Assembly (NCBI RefSeq): GCF_004217565.1
Contig: NZ_SHLA01000001.1
Location: 2,790,001-2,854,000 of the forward strand
Direction of reading: 5' to 3'
Length of the DNA: 64,000 nt
Source of the DNA: Zhihengliuella halotolerans
Lineage (GTDB): Bacteria > Actinomycetota > Actinomycetes > Actinomycetales > Micrococcaceae
Positions within the stretch are counted from its first letter, which is position 1. Each line of letters starts with the position of its first letter. The notes under the pieces are model-generated. The model searched no databases. It was given only the letters and a program-made list of their open reading frames with translations, and was not told the DNA's origin. Below, in pieces: positions 63,059 through 64,000 of this stretch. Both the position numbers and the translations under genes were made by a program.

Positions 63059-63286
63059 ATGAGCAAGACCCTCACCGTCAGTATCTCGGGCATGACCTGC
63101 GGCCACTGCGTCGCCTCCGTCACCGAGGAGATCGAGGCCATCGCCGGCGTCGACTCCGTGGACATCGATCTCAACGCCGGTGGCACGTCCACCGCGACCA
63201 TCACCTCCGTGGGCGACCTCGACGAAGCGGAGGTCAGCGAGGCCGTCGCCGAGGCCGGATACACCCTCATCAGCAACAACGCCTGA
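63059..63286 (+). CDS. copZ: Copper chaperone (heavy-metal-associated domain)
   Basis: 75 residues, a single HMA ferredoxin-like domain with the copper motif GMTCGHCVASV. It carries Cu(I) to CopA or CsoR in the cytoplasm. Ribosome site AGGAGG lies seven bases before the ATG. It follows csoR by 26 bp. A long potential stem-loop separates it from copA. Confidence 0.92.
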   Translation: MSKTLTVSISGMTCGHCVASVTEEIEAIAGVDSVDIDLNAGGTSTATITSVGDLDEAEVSEAVAEAGYTLISNNA

Positions 63287-63300
63287 TCACCCGGCGAATT

Positions 63301-63398
63301 CCGCCCGCTTTCACCGCCCCTCCCGCTCGGTAGCAACCACCACCGGTTGATTCCCTACCTTTCCGCGCCCTCGGGCCGGTTGAAAGTGGGCGGTTTTT
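63301..63398 (+). terminator. Long stem-loop with T-run between copZ and copA
   Basis: CCGCCCGCTTTCA (63301-63313) can pair with TGAAAGTGGGCGG (63381-63393), 13 pairs with one G-U, around a 67-base loop; TTTTT follows (63394-63398). The loop holds CCGGTTGA at 63343-63350, which recurs at 63376-63383. This could terminate or attenuate transcription before copA, letting csoR-copZ exceed copA in expression. Confidence 0.55.
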
Positions 63399-63414
63399 CC
63401 CCTAGGAGCCCGCC

Positions 63415-64000
63415 ATGACCACGCACCACAGCCATTCCCACGCAGAAACCGAAACCCGCACGGTCGACCTGAACGTCGAGGGCATGACGTGCGCGTCGTG
63501 CGTCGGGCGGGTCGAGCGCAAACTCGGCAAGCTCGACGGCGTCGAAGCGAGCGTGAACCTGCCCCTCGAGTCGGCCAACGTGAAGGTCCCGTCCCACGTC
63601 AGCGACGAGGACCTGATCGCCGCCGTCGAATCGGCCGGATACCGCGCCAGCGTCAAGCAGCCCGAACACGGCGGGCACGCGGGGCACCAGCACGACGACG
63701 TCCCCGCCGACGTCATCCGACCCCGGCTCATCGTCGCGGCCGCGCTGACAATCCCGCTCTTCGTGATCTCGATGATCCCCGCGGCACAGTTCCCGCACTG
63801 GGGCTGGGTCGCCCTCGCCCTCTCCGCGCCGGTCACGCTGTACTCCGGCTGGCCCTTCCACCGGGCCGCCGCGATCAACGCCCGCCACGGCGCATCGACG
63901 ATGGACACGCTCGTCTCCATCGGCGTGCTCGCCGCCTTCCTGTTCTCCACCTGGCAGCTGATCGCCGACCCGATGCTCACCGCCCATGCGGGCGCGGGCA
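63415..64000 (+). CDS. copA: Copper-exporting P-type ATPase (5' part, cut by window edge)
   Basis: 195 codons are visible. A His-rich start (TTHHSHSHAE) precedes an HMA domain with GMTCASCVGRVE; then HGGHAGHQHDD, and the first transmembrane helices (LIVAAALTIPLFVISMIP; WGWVALALSAPVTLYSGWPFHRAA; STMDTLVSIGVLAAFLFS), as in CopA/P1B-1 ATPases that export Cu(I). The ion-site CPC and phosphorylation motifs lie beyond the window. ATG 63415 has TAGGAG upstream. Confidence 0.92.
   Translation, partial: MTTHHSHSHAETETRTVDLNVEGMTCASCVGRVERKLGKLDGVEASVNLPLESANVKVPSHVSDEDLIAAVESAGYRASVKQPEHGGHAGHQHDDVPADVIRPRLIVAAALTIPLFVISMIPAAQFPHWGWVALALSAPVTLYSGWPFHRAAAINARHGASTMDTLVSIGVLAAFLFSTWQLIADPMLTAHAGAG

Overview
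The window is high-GC, gene-dense actinobacterial DNA with many GTG starts and GTGA/ATGA stop-start overlaps. A C50-carotenoid operon in the order crtE-B-I-Ye-Yf-Eb-marR, a septum-formation lipoprotein and many paired single-gene operons point to the Micrococcales, most likely Micrococcaceae (Arthrobacter-like). That placement is inference; no rRNA gene or other phylogenetic marker is present. I found no tRNA, rRNA, CRISPR array, transposase or integrase. Layout: 1-23.6 kb is mostly core and housekeeping: the 5' part of an Mrp antiporter subunit, an aldo/keto reductase, a Tat-exported phosphoesterase, an aminotransferase, a Cys-rich copper-binding four-helix protein, a photolyase coupled to an SDR, a SRPBCC-epimerase fusion, rlmN, a mercaptopyruvate sulfurtransferase and several hypothetical membrane proteins. 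At 20.8-29.4 kb lies a photoprotection block: idi, a DUF2867-type SDR and a TspO-like gene face away from the six overlapping C50 carotenoid genes and a MarR gene. At 29.4-39.7 kb are a sugar kinase, an FAD monooxygenase, an MFS exporter, VOC proteins, and an aldehyde dehydrogenase / alcohol dehydrogenase / DUF779 operon with an upstream GAF regulator. From 39.7 kb base composition becomes visibly less GC-rich. First comes a nitrilase plus APC permease pair with a divergent TetR gene and a double palindromic operator. Then 42.9-56.3 kb looks like an acquired cassette for tricarboxylic acid use: GntR, a flavoprotein dehydrogenase resembling the tricarballylate type, aconitase, an isocitrate/isopropylmalate-type dehydrogenase, a fused TctA-TctB permease, a split AbrB-type membrane protein, a TctC binding lipoprotein, PrpF and LysR. 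It is bounded by two copies of about 75 bp of the 3' end of a femX gene, so it appears to have entered next to femX. TGTATACA palindromes upstream of the flavoprotein gene and between aconitase and the dehydrogenase, and a CTTAAGCAAT motif near lysR/prpF and tctAB, suggest two regulatory circuits inside it. The proposed route is import by TctABC, oxidation or isomerisation to cis-aconitate (flavoprotein, PrpF), hydration to isocitrate (aconitase), then oxidative decarboxylation. From 56.4 kb the sequence returns to core-like DNA: femX, an OFA-type MFS carrier with a 48-residue partner protein, a DUF6421-SDR-threonine aldolase operon, and a copper module csoR-copZ-copA whose csoR promoter carries two operators and appears to give a leaderless transcript; copA runs off the right end.
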